DNA of 50,589 bases from Bacteroidota bacterium (GTDB lineage Bacteria > Bacteroidota > Bacteroidia > Flavobacteriales > Weeksellaceae), in contig JAEWIR010000036.1 in the NCBI GenBank assembly GCA_023386965.1, forward strand, positions 1 to 50,589, read 5' to 3'. Numbering within the stretch: the stretch's first letter is position 1; the number at the start of each line of letters is the position of its first letter. Below the pieces are notes generated by a model. It saw only the letters and a program-made list of their open reading frames with translations. It had not been told where the DNA came from and made no database searches. A program made the position numbers and the translations under genes. Below, in pieces: positions 7,416 through 15,395 of this stretch.

Positions 7416-8603
7416 TTATTCCTGGCTTCGGTCTTCCAGATGATTTTCCTCCGTCTCCAGCCATGAGGTCAGATAGGAAGGGTCTTCTACTTTCAGGGCC
7501 TCTTCAGTAAGCTGTAAAGGTCGGAATGGATCCACCATCACGGCATATTCTTCAGTGAATTTTTTGCCAATGCTCCTCTCCATCGCACCCGGATGCGGTC
7601 CGTGAACTACTCCACCGGGGTGAAGCGTAAAATCCATCAGATCAATATGGTTACGGCTCATAAAATCGCCTTCAGTGTAAAAGAGCACCTCGTCCGAATC
7701 GATATTCGAGTGGTTGTAGGGCGCAGGTACTGCCAGCGGATGGTAGTCATACATCCTGGCCACAAATGAGCAGACCACAAAATTATGCGCTTCAAAATTC
7801 TGGTGAATCGGCGGTGGAAGATGAACTCTGCCAGTAATGGGTTCGAAGTTTTTAATGTTAAATTTATAAGGATAAAAGTAACCGTCCCAACCTACGACAT
7901 CAAATGGGTGCGTGGCGTATATGAAATCCCAGATTTGGTTTTCTTTTTTTACTTTGATCAGGAATTCACCTTTCTGATCGGTCGGTGGTACAAAGGTGGG
8001 CGCAACGATATCGCGTTCGCAGAAGGGAGAATGTTCCAGCAGCTGACCAAACTCGTTGCGGTATCTTTTGGGAGTGTAAATAGGAGAGTGGCTTTCAACA
8101 ACCATAAATACAGTATCTTCAGACTGCAGTTCTACCTGATAAATGGTTCCCCGCGGTATGATCAGATAATCGCCGGTCTCAAAATTTATATTTCCTATGA
8201 ATGTTTTCAATACACCTGTACCGTTGTGAACATACAGCATCTCGTCACATTCAGCATTTTTATAAAAATAGTCAGTTGATTTGCGCGGCTTGGAAAGACC
8301 CATCTTAAGGTCGTTATTCAGCATCAGGATTTTCCGGCTTTCCAGAAAATCATCTTCCGGGGTTACATTCATACCCTTAAACATCCGGGGCGTCACATTT
8401 TTCTGTACCGCAATTTTTGGGGTTACATCTATTGGAGTACCGATGCTCTTGATCTGAGTGGGTCTGTGTATATGATATAATAAAGAAGAAATCCCATGAA
8501 AACCTTCGGTTCCGAAGAGTTGCTCGTAATAGAATTTCCCTTCACCGGATTTAAAGACCGTATGTCTCTTGGATGGTATATTGCCGGACTGAATATATCT
8601 CAT
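7416..8603 (-). CDS. hmgA: Homogentisate 1,2-dioxygenase
   Basis: 395 residues, a cupin-type non-haem iron dioxygenase that opens homogentisate to maleylacetoacetate (EC 1.13.11.5). The C-terminal cupin carries a probable His/Glu pair (His298, Glu305) and the LHPGGVVHGPHPGAME segment with His334, matching the iron site region of the family. It is somewhat shorter than the ~430-440 residue proteobacterial and eukaryotic enzymes. It is the first gene of the minus-strand catabolic run. The tail after the cupin is acidic and not conserved in my memory of the family. Confidence 0.94.
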   Translation of the reverse strand: MRYIQSGNIPSKRHTVFKSGEGKFYYEQLFGTEGFHGISSLLYHIHRPTQIKSIGTPIDVTPKIAVQKNVTPRMFKGMNVTPEDDFLESRKILMLNNDLKMGLSKPRKSTDYFYKNAECDEMLYVHNGTGVLKTFIGNINFETGDYLIIPRGTIYQVELQSEDTVFMVVESHSPIYTPKRYRNEFGQLLEHSPFCERDIVAPTFVPPTDQKGEFLIKVKKENQIWDFIYATHPFDVVGWDGYFYPYKFNIKNFEPITGRVHLPPPIHQNFEAHNFVVCSFVARMYDYHPLAVPAPYNHSNIDSDEVLFYTEGDFMSRNHIDLMDFTLHPGGVVHGPHPGAMERSIGKKFTEEYAVMVDPFRPLQLTEEALKVEDPSYLTSWLETEENHLEDRSQE

Positions 8604-8704
8604 TGCTGCTTTTTTTGGTTTCCGTAAATTTACAAATTATTCATCATATGAATCTGCAGCATTGTTGTTGAGTGCTGTCAAACATATGCACTTCGGAGCA
8701 GCCG

Positions 8705-9253
8705 TCAGGGTTCAAAACTTTCAAATTTCCCGCTTTCATAAAAAAGGACGATACGTTTTATTTTATCCTGCTCAGTACCAGTATTTTCCGGAAATTGCTG
8801 TGCTACGTTCTGCGCTAATCGCTGAGAATCGTTTAAAACAGACCCGGTTGAACTTTGGTCAGGAATCTGCGATTCTGAGGCGCTCTGCAAAATTGAACCT
8901 GTAACGGGTGCGGCCAAAATCGTATCTTCACTTTCTGTTGATCCTAAGTATTCACCTTCAATCATATTAAAGAGATCCGGTAGGGAAGTGGTGCGCGGTT
9001 TAGTATCTGCCTCCGAAGCTACTGCACTTTCAAGTTGACGGAGCATTTCGCCTTCACCTTTAATAATCCAGTCCCACTGCAATTCAGGAAAACGGTCTTT
9101 CACCTTTACCAAAAAATCTAGGGAGGGCTTATTCCGTCCGGCTGTAATATGTGAAATGGATGAGCGCTGCACGTCAACCGTTTCAGCAAACTCTGAAGCA
9201 GTATAACCCGAATACTCAATAATTTTCGAAATTCTCTCGTTCAGTTCATTCAT
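8705..9253 (-). CDS. XRE-family helix-turn-helix transcriptional regulator
   Basis: 182 residues. The N-terminal ~65 residues form a Cro/CI-type HTH (MNELNERISKIIEYSG, then the SEFAETVDVQRSSISHITAGRNKP recognition-helix region). The rest is low-complexity, rich in Ser, Glu and Gln, with no peptidase or ligand domain I recognise. Its upstream region contains two palindromes of the TTACA-N2-TGTAA type (9264-9285, 9308-9317) that recur before the divergent TerC/M14 pair. This suggests autoregulation and local control. The effector is unknown. Confidence 0.85.
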   Translation of the reverse strand: MNELNERISKIIEYSGYTASEFAETVDVQRSSISHITAGRNKPSLDFLVKVKDRFPELQWDWIIKGEGEMLRQLESAVASEADTKPRTTSLPDLFNMIEGEYLGSTESEDTILAAPVTGSILQSASESQIPDQSSTGSVLNDSQRLAQNVAQQFPENTGTEQDKIKRIVLFYESGKFESFEP

Positions 9254-9263
9254 AAACAGCTCT

Positions 9264-9285
9264 ATTTACAATTACAAATGTAAAT
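9264..9285. promoter_or_regulatory. Putative operator upstream of the XRE regulator
   Basis: ATTTACA (9264-9270) is the reverse complement of TGTAAAT (9279-9285). Nested inside is TTACA-AA-TGTAA at 9272-9283. It lies 11 nt upstream of the regulator start, ideal for autorepression. Confidence 0.5.
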
Positions 9286-9307
9286 AATAATTGTTACAAA
9301 TATAAAA

Positions 9308-9317
9308 TACAATTGTA
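9308..9317. promoter_or_regulatory. Palindrome TACAATTGTA, putative operator
   Basis: A perfect 10-bp palindrome upstream of the XRE gene. The identical 10-mer occurs at 10549-10558 upstream of the TerC-family gene. Confidence 0.5.
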
Positions 9318-9350
9318 AACAAGAGGTTTGCATTCTGGATTACAAAAGTA

Positions 9351-9377
9351 AAAGCCAACCTTATATCGGTTGGCTTT
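9351..9377. terminator. Intrinsic terminator after the second TerC gene
   Basis: AAAGCCAACC (9351-9360) and GGTTGGCTTT (9368-9377) form a perfect 10-bp stem with a 7-nt loop, 28 nt past the stop of the minus-strand TerC-family gene. On that strand it is followed by TACTTTTG. Confidence 0.8.
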
Positions 9378-9405
9378 CAGTATATTAAGGAATTATAAAT
9401 GTAAA

Positions 9406-10497
9406 TTAGTGCCTCTGATGATCATCATGTTCCGGGTCATATTTAAGTTTTCTTTCCTTCTTCTTCTCCGGGAAGAGTAATGAAGCGCCAATACTTAAAG
9501 CAAGGATGGAAACGATTATAAGCAGGGAATGGGAGGTCTCAAAGCCCCAAACTTCCAGATAGCTGTGGAAAATCATCTTCAGTCCGATAAATGTCAGAAG
9601 TGCTGCTAGACCGATTTTAAGGAAACTGAATTTATCCAGAATACCAGCCAGCAGGAAGAACATGGAACGGAGTCCGATAATGGCAAAAATGTTTGAAAAG
9701 AAAACAATATAAGGGTCTTTAGTAACAGAAAATATAGCCGGTATACTGTCCACCGCAAATATCAAATCGGTTGCTTCTACAATGAGCAATACGATGAAGA
9801 GGGGAGTCATCTTACGGACGCCGTCTATTGTAACCCAAAAGCGGTTTCCCACGAACTGGTTATGAACTTTAAAATAACGGTTAGCGAACTTAACGATAGG
9901 GTGGTTCTGCGTATCCATCTGTTCCTCCTTATCTTTCTCCAGGAACATCTTGACACCGGTAATGATCAGAAAGGCTCCGAATACGTACATTATCCAGCTG
10001 AATTTAGCGATAAGTGCCGCGCCTACAAATATGAATATGAAACGCATTACAATAGCTCCCAGAATACCCCAGAATAGTACTCGGTGATAGTTTTTTGGTG
10101 AAACACCAAATGCGGTGAATATGAGTATGATTACAAAAATATTATCAACAGAAAGCGCATACTCCACAATATAACCTGTGAGATATTCAAGACCCAGATT
10201 CTGGTTATAAAGTTTAATAGAATGATCCAGATCCTGGGGAATTACCTTCACGGGATGGCTGTGCCGGCTGATCACAGACTGAAGTTTCTCCATACTGTCT
10301 ATACCGTGCAGCAGATGACCGTATGTAATCAGAACAAAATAGAAACACATTGATAGGGCTACCACAAAAAAGCTCATCAAACCGGCCTTTTTCATGGTTA
10401 CCACACCGCCGGATTTTCGGCCCAGGCTCAGGTCAATCGCCAGGATAATCAGGATAAATACCAGAAATCCCGCAAGGAATAAAGTTTCGTTACTCAT
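9406..10497 (-). CDS. TerC/Alx family metal-homeostasis membrane protein (second copy)
   Basis: About 363 residues from the ATG at 10497 (MSNETLFLAGFL). Codons upstream of this are open but encode no typical membrane start. The two TerC signature segments are present: EYALSVDNIFVI and EATDLIFAVDSIPAI. About nine membrane segments are visible, and the Lys/Asp/His-rich tail could bind metal. E. coli Alx, of this subfamily, exports manganese; the substrate here is inferred. Its upstream region carries the TACAATTGTA palindrome shared with the XRE regulator. Confidence 0.9.
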   Translation of the reverse strand: MSNETLFLAGFLVFILIILAIDLSLGRKSGGVVTMKKAGLMSFFVVALSMCFYFVLITYGHLLHGIDSMEKLQSVISRHSHPVKVIPQDLDHSIKLYNQNLGLEYLTGYIVEYALSVDNIFVIILIFTAFGVSPKNYHRVLFWGILGAIVMRFIFIFVGAALIAKFSWIMYVFGAFLIITGVKMFLEKDKEEQMDTQNHPIVKFANRYFKVHNQFVGNRFWVTIDGVRKMTPLFIVLLIVEATDLIFAVDSIPAIFSVTKDPYIVFFSNIFAIIGLRSMFFLLAGILDKFSFLKIGLAALLTFIGLKMIFHSYLEVWGFETSHSLLIIVSILALSIGASLLFPEKKKERKLKYDPEHDDHQRH

Positions 10498-10548
10498 ATA
10501 TTTATTTAAGGGCTCAAATATAGCGAAAAACTGAATCTGTGTATAATT

Positions 10549-10558
10549 TACAATTGTA
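10549..10558. promoter_or_regulatory. Palindrome TACAATTGTA, putative operator
   Basis: Identical to the site at 9308-9317 and 52 nt upstream of the TerC-family start. Confidence 0.5.
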
Positions 10559-10704
10559 TAAACATGAATAAAACATAAGTTATCCACAATTTACATGTTT
10601 GATATTTTTACCCATTAACCATTGAAATACGCTATTAATCTACTTAAACAACACCTATAGTTACTATTTATATAAATCTAATAAACATCTGAAATGTAGC
10701 TTAT

Positions 10705-10716
10705 TACAATATTGTA
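10705..10716. promoter_or_regulatory. Palindrome TACAATATTGTA
   Basis: A perfect 12-bp palindrome related to TACAATTGTA but with two extra central bases. It may be a weaker site for the same protein or chance in A+T-rich DNA. Confidence 0.3.
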
Positions 10717-10749
10717 TTATTAATAATTCAATTAACATTTTTACCAACA

Positions 10750-10760
10750 GACAAATTGTC
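10750..10760. promoter_or_regulatory. Palindrome GACAA-A-TTGTC, putative operator
   Basis: A perfect 5+1+5 palindrome, 24 nt from the next ACAATTGT core. The two could be bound cooperatively upstream of the M14 peptidase gene. Confidence 0.35.
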
Positions 10761-10783
10761 AATAGGTGGTGTTTAATGGATTG

Positions 10784-10791
10784 ACAATTGT
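10784..10791. promoter_or_regulatory. ACAATTGT palindrome upstream of the M14 gene
   Basis: The core sits within TTGACAATTGTAAA, 59 nt before the carboxypeptidase start and upstream of the TATTTTTG box at 10820-10827. It is the third exact ACAATTGT around this regulator. Confidence 0.45.
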
Positions 10792-10819
10792 AAAGCTCAT
10801 AATTCCACCTTAAAATAGT

Positions 10820-10827
10820 TATTTTTG
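10820..10827 (+). promoter_or_regulatory. Probable -7 promoter box TATTTTTG
   Basis: A TAnnTTTG match 22 nt before the M14 carboxypeptidase ATG. No clear -33 TTG at the usual spacing. Confidence 0.5.
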
Positions 10828-10849
10828 AGAATTGTAAATTTTTGATTGA

Positions 10850-11956
10850 ATGAAATTTCTAGATGCTTACCGGATAAATCCTGATTTTCCTAACCGTTAT
10901 ATTCCGCCCTCCAGCCTGGAAAAATATCTGCAGGCAAACCTCAGCGATTACACTGCTGAAATAGGAAAATCCACCCTCGGTAAGCCAATATATATGACAA
11001 CAATTGGGAGTGGTCCTGTGAAGGTCCTTGCCTGGTCGCAGATGCATGGCAACGAAAGCAACTCCACCCACGCCATGCTCGACCTGCTGGAAACCATTAA
11101 ACAACATCCCCTACTCCACAGCAATATCTTTGATAATATCACACTGGATTTCATCTTTATGCTTAATCCCGATGGCTCCGAAACATGGGAAAGGCGGAAC
11201 GCACTGGAATTAGACCTTAACCGAGACTTCCTGAAGCTAGAAACTGTGGAATTGCCTCTTTTAAAGCATATTGCTCTAACGGGCAATTACGGTTTTGCGC
11301 TAAATCTCCATGAACAGAGGACCATTTTTACTACTGACGGGGTCCATCCTGCCACACTTTCCTTCCTCTCTCCTTCAGTGAGCGCCGAAAGAGAGGTTAC
11401 ATCGGTGCGCCGCAAGTCTATGGCCGTTATTTCGGCGGTCTACAGTACGCTGAAAGCTGAACTACCCTCAGGAATCGGCCGGTATACTGATGAGTTTTAC
11501 CCTACATCAGTGGGAGATAACTTCAGTAAGGCAGGAATACCTACCATTTTATTTGAAGGAGGTTATTATCCCAATGATCCCCTGCGGATGGTCAGCAGGA
11601 AATACTATGCCGCCGCACTCTATGAGGCCCTGCATGCCATTGCCGGACTGAAGGGCGACGAATCTGGCTATGAAACTTATTTCGAAATTCCCGAAAACCG
11701 CGAAACACATTATGATGTTATTTACAGGAATGTCCGTCTTAATACCAAATTCGACTGCGTTCTTGATATTGCCGTCCAATACCGCGAAGTTTACCGGAGT
11801 GGTGACCGGGAAATTTCATTTATGCCGGTTGTAGCAGCCGTTGGTGACTGTAATGACCGCAAAGGCTGGAAGGAGATTGACTGTACCGGAAGAAAGTTTC
11901 TATCATCCACTGTCTACCCGAAAGTTGAGGAGGAAGTTCAGTTTGAAATTCTGTAA
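10850..11956 (+). CDS. M14 family zinc carboxypeptidase-like protein
   Basis: 368 residues. The zinc site is complete: His66 and Glu69 (MHGNES) plus His154 (LNLHEQ), with catalytic Glu236 in ILFEGGYY. The DLNRDF motif near residue 122 supplies the substrate-carboxylate arginine. No signal peptide, so it is cytosolic, unlike many secreted M14 enzymes. The last ~110 residues are outside the peptidase fold and unassigned. The substrate may be a peptide, a murein peptide or another amide; sequence alone does not tell. It is divergent from the TerC-family gene and probably under the same palindromic control region. Confidence 0.88.
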   Translation: MKFLDAYRINPDFPNRYIPPSSLEKYLQANLSDYTAEIGKSTLGKPIYMTTIGSGPVKVLAWSQMHGNESNSTHAMLDLLETIKQHPLLHSNIFDNITLDFIFMLNPDGSETWERRNALELDLNRDFLKLETVELPLLKHIALTGNYGFALNLHEQRTIFTTDGVHPATLSFLSPSVSAEREVTSVRRKSMAVISAVYSTLKAELPSGIGRYTDEFYPTSVGDNFSKAGIPTILFEGGYYPNDPLRMVSRKYYAAALYEALHAIAGLKGDESGYETYFEIPENRETHYDVIYRNVRLNTKFDCVLDIAVQYREVYRSGDREISFMPVVAAVGDCNDRKGWKEIDCTGRKFLSSTVYPKVEEEVQFEIL

Positions 11957-12054
11957 AATGCTTTCTGCAGCAAATTTTTCATATAAGTTTTTAGAAAATC
12001 TGCCTGCGGGTTTCATTTAATTCTATATTTACCTTAGTAAACATTGGAAACCAA

Positions 12055-13473
12055 ATGAAGAAAAAACTGAAACTGTGGGACGGCATCATGCTTGTAATGG
12101 GCTCCATGATTGGCAGCGGTATATTTATCGTAAGTTCGGACATGATGCGTAATCTGGGCTCAGGATACTGGCTGATCGCGGTATGGGTCATCACCGGGGT
12201 AATGACGGTAACCGCAGCTCTGTCCTATGGTGAACTTTCCGCCATTTATCCCAAAGCCGGGGGTCAGTACACCTATATTTCCAGGATCTTTGGTAAGATG
12301 CCGGGATTTCTATACGGTTGGGGCCTTTTTACAGTTATCCAGACAGGAACCATTGCGGCGGTGGCCATGGCGTTCGGCAAGTTCACGGCCTACCTCGTGC
12401 CGTGGCTCAATGATTCTGAACCTATTTTTCAAAACGGTGGATTTAAGATTACCTGGGTTCAGATCCTGGCCATTATCATCATCATTCTCCTCACCTATAT
12501 TAATACGCGTGGGGTGAAAAACGGAAAGTTGCTGCAGAATGTCTTTACAGGTTCCAAAATCTTAGCCCTTCTGGGACTTATTATCTTCGGATTTTTACTG
12601 ATAAAAGATTCTCAGTGGACAGAAAATATGAATTTCGGCTGGGCGGCATTTCAGGATTTAGGTACAGAAGTAGGTAACAACCTGCTTCCAACCGGATGGA
12701 CAGAAATTGGAGGCATGGCTTTGATGGGCGGTATCGCCGCGGCCATGGTGGGATCTGTTTTCAGCTCCGTAGCCTGGGAAAACGTGACTTTTATGTCCGG
12801 CGAAATGGAAAATCCAAAAAAGAATGTAGTTAGGTCCATGGTTTTGGGTACCGTTTCGGTGATGGTGCTCTATATGCTCGTCAATTTCGTTTATTTGAAT
12901 GCACTGGACCGCGATGGGATTGCTTTTGCTGATAAAAACCGTCCTGCCGTTGCCGCCTCTGAAGTCATATTTGGGAATTTGGGGACTGTAATTATGGCGG
13001 TGTTGGTGATGATCTCCACCTTTGGATGTATCAACGGACTTGTTCTGGCCGGCGCGCGAGTTTACCAGACAATGGCCAGAGATGGTCTGTTCTTTAAAAG
13101 TGCAATAGAAAACAACCGCTTCGACGTACCCGCAAAGTCACTGTGGATGCAGGGAGTCTGGGCTTCTGTGCTGGCACTTTCCGGACAGTACGGCGATTTG
13201 CTGGATATGATTTCTTTTGTAATCGTACTCTTTTATATGATTACCGTTTTTGGGGTGATCTGGCTTAGATTCAAACAACCTGATCTCGAGCGGCCGTACA
13301 GAACATGGCTGTACCCGGTGACACCTTTGGTTTACCTCTTTATCGGTACGTTGTTCTGTCTATTGCTTATAATTTATAAACCGCAATATACCTGGCCAGG
13401 CTTCCTGCTCATCCTGATTGGACTTCCCGTGTACTGGTACATAAACAGGGGAAAAAAGGAAACTGAAGAGTAA
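12055..13473 (+). CDS. APC-superfamily amino-acid permease
   Basis: 472 residues with about twelve membrane segments. The first segment has the unwound helix motif MIGSGIFIVSS (residues ~17-27) that binds the amino-acid backbone in the APC family. The second repeat begins near ITWVQILAIIIIILL. It probably imports or exchanges amino acids by cation coupling or antiport; the specificity is not visible. It sits alone between the M14 gene and the NlpC/P60 lipoprotein. The ~98 nt before it contain no clear operator. Confidence 0.9.
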   Translation: MKKKLKLWDGIMLVMGSMIGSGIFIVSSDMMRNLGSGYWLIAVWVITGVMTVTAALSYGELSAIYPKAGGQYTYISRIFGKMPGFLYGWGLFTVIQTGTIAAVAMAFGKFTAYLVPWLNDSEPIFQNGGFKITWVQILAIIIIILLTYINTRGVKNGKLLQNVFTGSKILALLGLIIFGFLLIKDSQWTENMNFGWAAFQDLGTEVGNNLLPTGWTEIGGMALMGGIAAAMVGSVFSSVAWENVTFMSGEMENPKKNVVRSMVLGTVSVMVLYMLVNFVYLNALDRDGIAFADKNRPAVAASEVIFGNLGTVIMAVLVMISTFGCINGLVLAGARVYQTMARDGLFFKSAIENNRFDVPAKSLWMQGVWASVLALSGQYGDLLDMISFVIVLFYMITVFGVIWLRFKQPDLERPYRTWLYPVTPLVYLFIGTLFCLLLIIYKPQYTWPGFLLILIGLPVYWYINRGKKETEE

Positions 13474-13480
13474 TATTAAA

Positions 13481-13519
13481 AGTTTTCAGTTCAAATTTTC
13501 TATTTTTGAGCTGAAAACT
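13481..13519. repeat. Inverted repeat surrounding a promoter box
   Basis: AGTTTTCAG (13481-13489) and CTGAAAACT (13511-13519) are perfect 9-bp complements, with TATTTTTG (13501-13508) between them. It may be a weak terminator for the permease or an operator over the NlpC/P60 promoter. Confidence 0.45.
13501..13508 (+). promoter_or_regulatory. Probable -7 promoter box TATTTTTG
   Basis: A TAnnTTTG match 19 nt before the NlpC/P60 start, inside the 13481-13519 inverted repeat. Confidence 0.5.
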
Positions 13520-13527
13520 GAAGAATA

Positions 13528-14067
13528 ATGAAGCAGATATTGTCCTTATTAATGGTTCTGACCATAATCATCTCATGTGGTACCGCGAAAAAACCGGTGA
13601 AGAGGCCTGATCCTTATATAAAACCGGTCGCAAAAACTGCTGAACTGCGATCACTGATATCAAAGTACAACGGAAAAACCTCAAAAGAGATCGCTGAACT
13701 CCTTAAGGATGCGGAAAAATATTTAGGTGCTCCTTATAAATATGCCGGAAACACGTCAGCCGGATTCGACTGTTCCGGGTTGGTTTGTAAGGTCTTTGAC
13801 GAAAACTCCATGAAACTTCCGCGCCGTTCGGAAGATCAGGGAAAGGAAGGAAAGGAGATTGATATCTCAAAAGTGCAGCCCGGCGATCTGCTGTTTTTTG
13901 CCACAGCCGGTGGAAGCCGAATTTCCCACGTGGGAATCGTTCACCGTATTCTCAATGACGGTGAGGTCAATTTTATCCATTCTTCCACATCCAAAGGAGT
14001 TATTATTTCTTCACTCAATGAGAAATACTGGAACCAGGCGTACCTCTTTGCCCGCAGGGTTCTCTAA
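13528..14067 (+). CDS. NlpC/P60 (C40) cell-wall peptidase lipoprotein
   Basis: 179 residues. A lipoprotein signal ends at Cys17 (IISCG), so the enzyme is probably membrane-anchored in the envelope. A helical linker (35-65) leads to the NlpC/P60 domain, with catalytic Cys82 (GFDCSGLVCKVF), His134 (RISHVGIV) and a third polar residue probably His151 (NFIHSS). Such enzymes cut gamma-D-Glu-diaminopimelate bonds in peptidoglycan. DapD, which makes the diaminopimelate precursor, is encoded two genes downstream, possibly by coincidence. Confidence 0.92.
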   Translation: MKQILSLLMVLTIIISCGTAKKPVKRPDPYIKPVAKTAELRSLISKYNGKTSKEIAELLKDAEKYLGAPYKYAGNTSAGFDCSGLVCKVFDENSMKLPRRSEDQGKEGKEIDISKVQPGDLLFFATAGGSRISHVGIVHRILNDGEVNFIHSSTSKGVIISSLNEKYWNQAYLFARRVL

Positions 14068-14080
14068 AAAGATAAGAAAA

Positions 14081-14512
14081 ATGAAAAAATACAGAACAAA
14101 ATATGGTCTGGAACTGATTATTTTTCTGGCGATTATGTTCTCGTTCATTATCTGGGATGTTGCGGAATGGGGAATTGTATTAGCACTTGCGGGTGTCTCG
14201 CTGTTTATCGCTTTTATTCTTTCGGGAATAAGATATTCGGTGGGTTCCGAAAATCTGACCGTTCATACCTCCCATTTTACCCGTACTGACATCCCGGTTT
14301 CCGCCATACGGAAGATCAGGGAAACCAATAATCCCTTAAGTTCACCGGCTGGGTCAATGGACCGCCTCGAGATTTTTTACAATAAATTCGACAGCATCAT
14401 AATTTCGCCGGTACGTAAAGATGAATTCCTGACAGGTTTACTTGCAATAAACCCAAATATTGAAATCGTCCGTAAACCAAAAGGAAACATCTTCTCAAAA
14501 CTTGCGCTTTAA
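14081..14512 (+). CDS. PH-domain-like small membrane protein
   Basis: 143 residues from the ATG at 14081, 13 nt after the lipoprotein stop; the longer open frame upstream is the shadow of that gene. Two hydrophobic helices (~10-28 and ~32-50) precede a ~90-residue soluble domain that resembles bacterial pleckstrin-homology (bPH) modules: YSVGSENLTVHT, then IPVSAIRKIRETNNP and RLEIFYNKFDSIIISP. Function unknown; these proteins are usually uncharacterised. It is likely co-transcribed with the lipoprotein gene. Confidence 0.8.
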   Translation: MKKYRTKYGLELIIFLAIMFSFIIWDVAEWGIVLALAGVSLFIAFILSGIRYSVGSENLTVHTSHFTRTDIPVSAIRKIRETNNPLSSPAGSMDRLEIFYNKFDSIIISPVRKDEFLTGLLAINPNIEIVRKPKGNIFSKLAL

Positions 14513-14536
14513 ATTCAATAATGGAGATTCAATTTG

Positions 14537-14544
14537 TATTTTTG
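14537..14544 (+). promoter_or_regulatory. Probable -7 promoter box TATTTTTG before dapD
   Basis: A TAnnTTTG match followed by CA, 24 nt before the dapD ATG, so dapD probably has its own promoter. Confidence 0.55.
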
Positions 14545-14568
14545 CAGCTATAATTAATAAACGAAGAT

Positions 14569-15381
14569 ATGTCACTACAACAGACGATAGAGGAGATTTG
14601 GGCGAACAGGGAGTTGCTGGAAAAAGAAGAAAGCAAAGCGGCCATCCGCGAGGTCGTTTCACAGCTCGACTTAGGAACACTGCGTGTAGCAGAACCTACA
14701 GCCAATGGCTGGACAGTTAACGAATGGGTGAAAAAGGCCGTAGTGATGTACTTTCCTATTCAGAAAATGGAAACCATCGAGGTAGGACCGTTTGAGTTTC
14801 ATGATAAAATCCCTCTGAAGACCAATTATGCTGAAAAAGGAGTTCGTGTGGTTCCGCATGCGATCGCAAGACACGGCAGTTATGTAGCCAGCGGGGTAAT
14901 TATGATGCCTTCTTATGTAAATATCGGAGCCTATGTAGATTCCGGAACCATGGTGGACACCTGGGCAACGGTTGGAAGCTGCGCGCAGATAGGCAAAAAT
15001 GTTCACCTAAGTGGTGGTGTTGGCATCGGAGGTGTACTGGAGCCGCTTCAGGCTGCGCCCGTAATCATTGAGGATGACTGTTTTATTGGTTCACGCTGTA
15101 TTGTGGTGGAGGGCGTTCATGTAGAAAAAGAAGCTGTACTGGGCGCTAATGTAGTCCTTACCGCCTCTACAAAAATCATAGATGTTACGGGTCCTGAACC
15201 TGTGGAAATTAAAGGCAGGGTTCCCGCCCGTTCGGTGGTGATTCCCGGAAGTTATACCAAACAGTATCCGGCCGGCGAATATCAGGTGCCCTGTGCGCTG
15301 ATTATCGGTCAGAGAAAGGAGAGTACTGATAAGAAGACCTCTCTCAATGATGCTTTGAGGGATAACAGCGTAGCCGTTTAA
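14569..15381 (+). CDS. dapD: 2,3,4,5-tetrahydropyridine-2,6-dicarboxylate N-succinyltransferase
   Basis: 270 residues (EC 2.3.1.117), the committed step of the succinylase branch of lysine and diaminopimelate synthesis. An N-terminal helical domain of ~100 residues precedes the left-handed parallel beta-helix of hexapeptide repeats (GAYVDSGTMVDTWATVGS region and onward). The conserved HLSGGVGIGGVLEP stretch and the C-terminal GRVPARSVVIPGS match the family. Length is typical. A glycosyltransferase gene follows 14 nt later on the same strand. Confidence 0.97.
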   Translation: MSLQQTIEEIWANRELLEKEESKAAIREVVSQLDLGTLRVAEPTANGWTVNEWVKKAVVMYFPIQKMETIEVGPFEFHDKIPLKTNYAEKGVRVVPHAIARHGSYVASGVIMMPSYVNIGAYVDSGTMVDTWATVGSCAQIGKNVHLSGGVGIGGVLEPLQAAPVIIEDDCFIGSRCIVVEGVHVEKEAVLGANVVLTASTKIIDVTGPEPVEIKGRVPARSVVIPGSYTKQYPAGEYQVPCALIIGQRKESTDKKTSLNDALRDNSVAV

Positions 15382-15395
15382 CTGTCAGACTAACT

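Larger units (their letters stand above)
10498..10849. promoter_or_regulatory. 352-bp A+T-rich divergent intergenic region with palindromes
   Basis: The longest gene-free stretch of the window, between the divergent TerC-family and M14 genes. It contains palindromes at 10549-10558, 10705-10716, 10750-10760 and 10781-10794, one TTATCCACA (DnaA-box-like) at 10580-10588, and a TATTTTTG box at 10820-10827. No open reading frame of note. It is most likely the shared control region for both genes. Confidence 0.6.

Noticed and set aside
10498..10849. Replication-origin candidate
   Set aside because: Only one DnaA-box-like 9-mer, no clustered boxes, no dnaA/dnaN/gidA neighbours, and ribosomal genes to the right are on the strand that would be lagging.
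13859..14080. N-terminal extension of the PH-domain-like gene
   Set aside because: It is the shadow frame of the NlpC/P60 gene; the ATG at 14081 gives a clean membrane-protein start.
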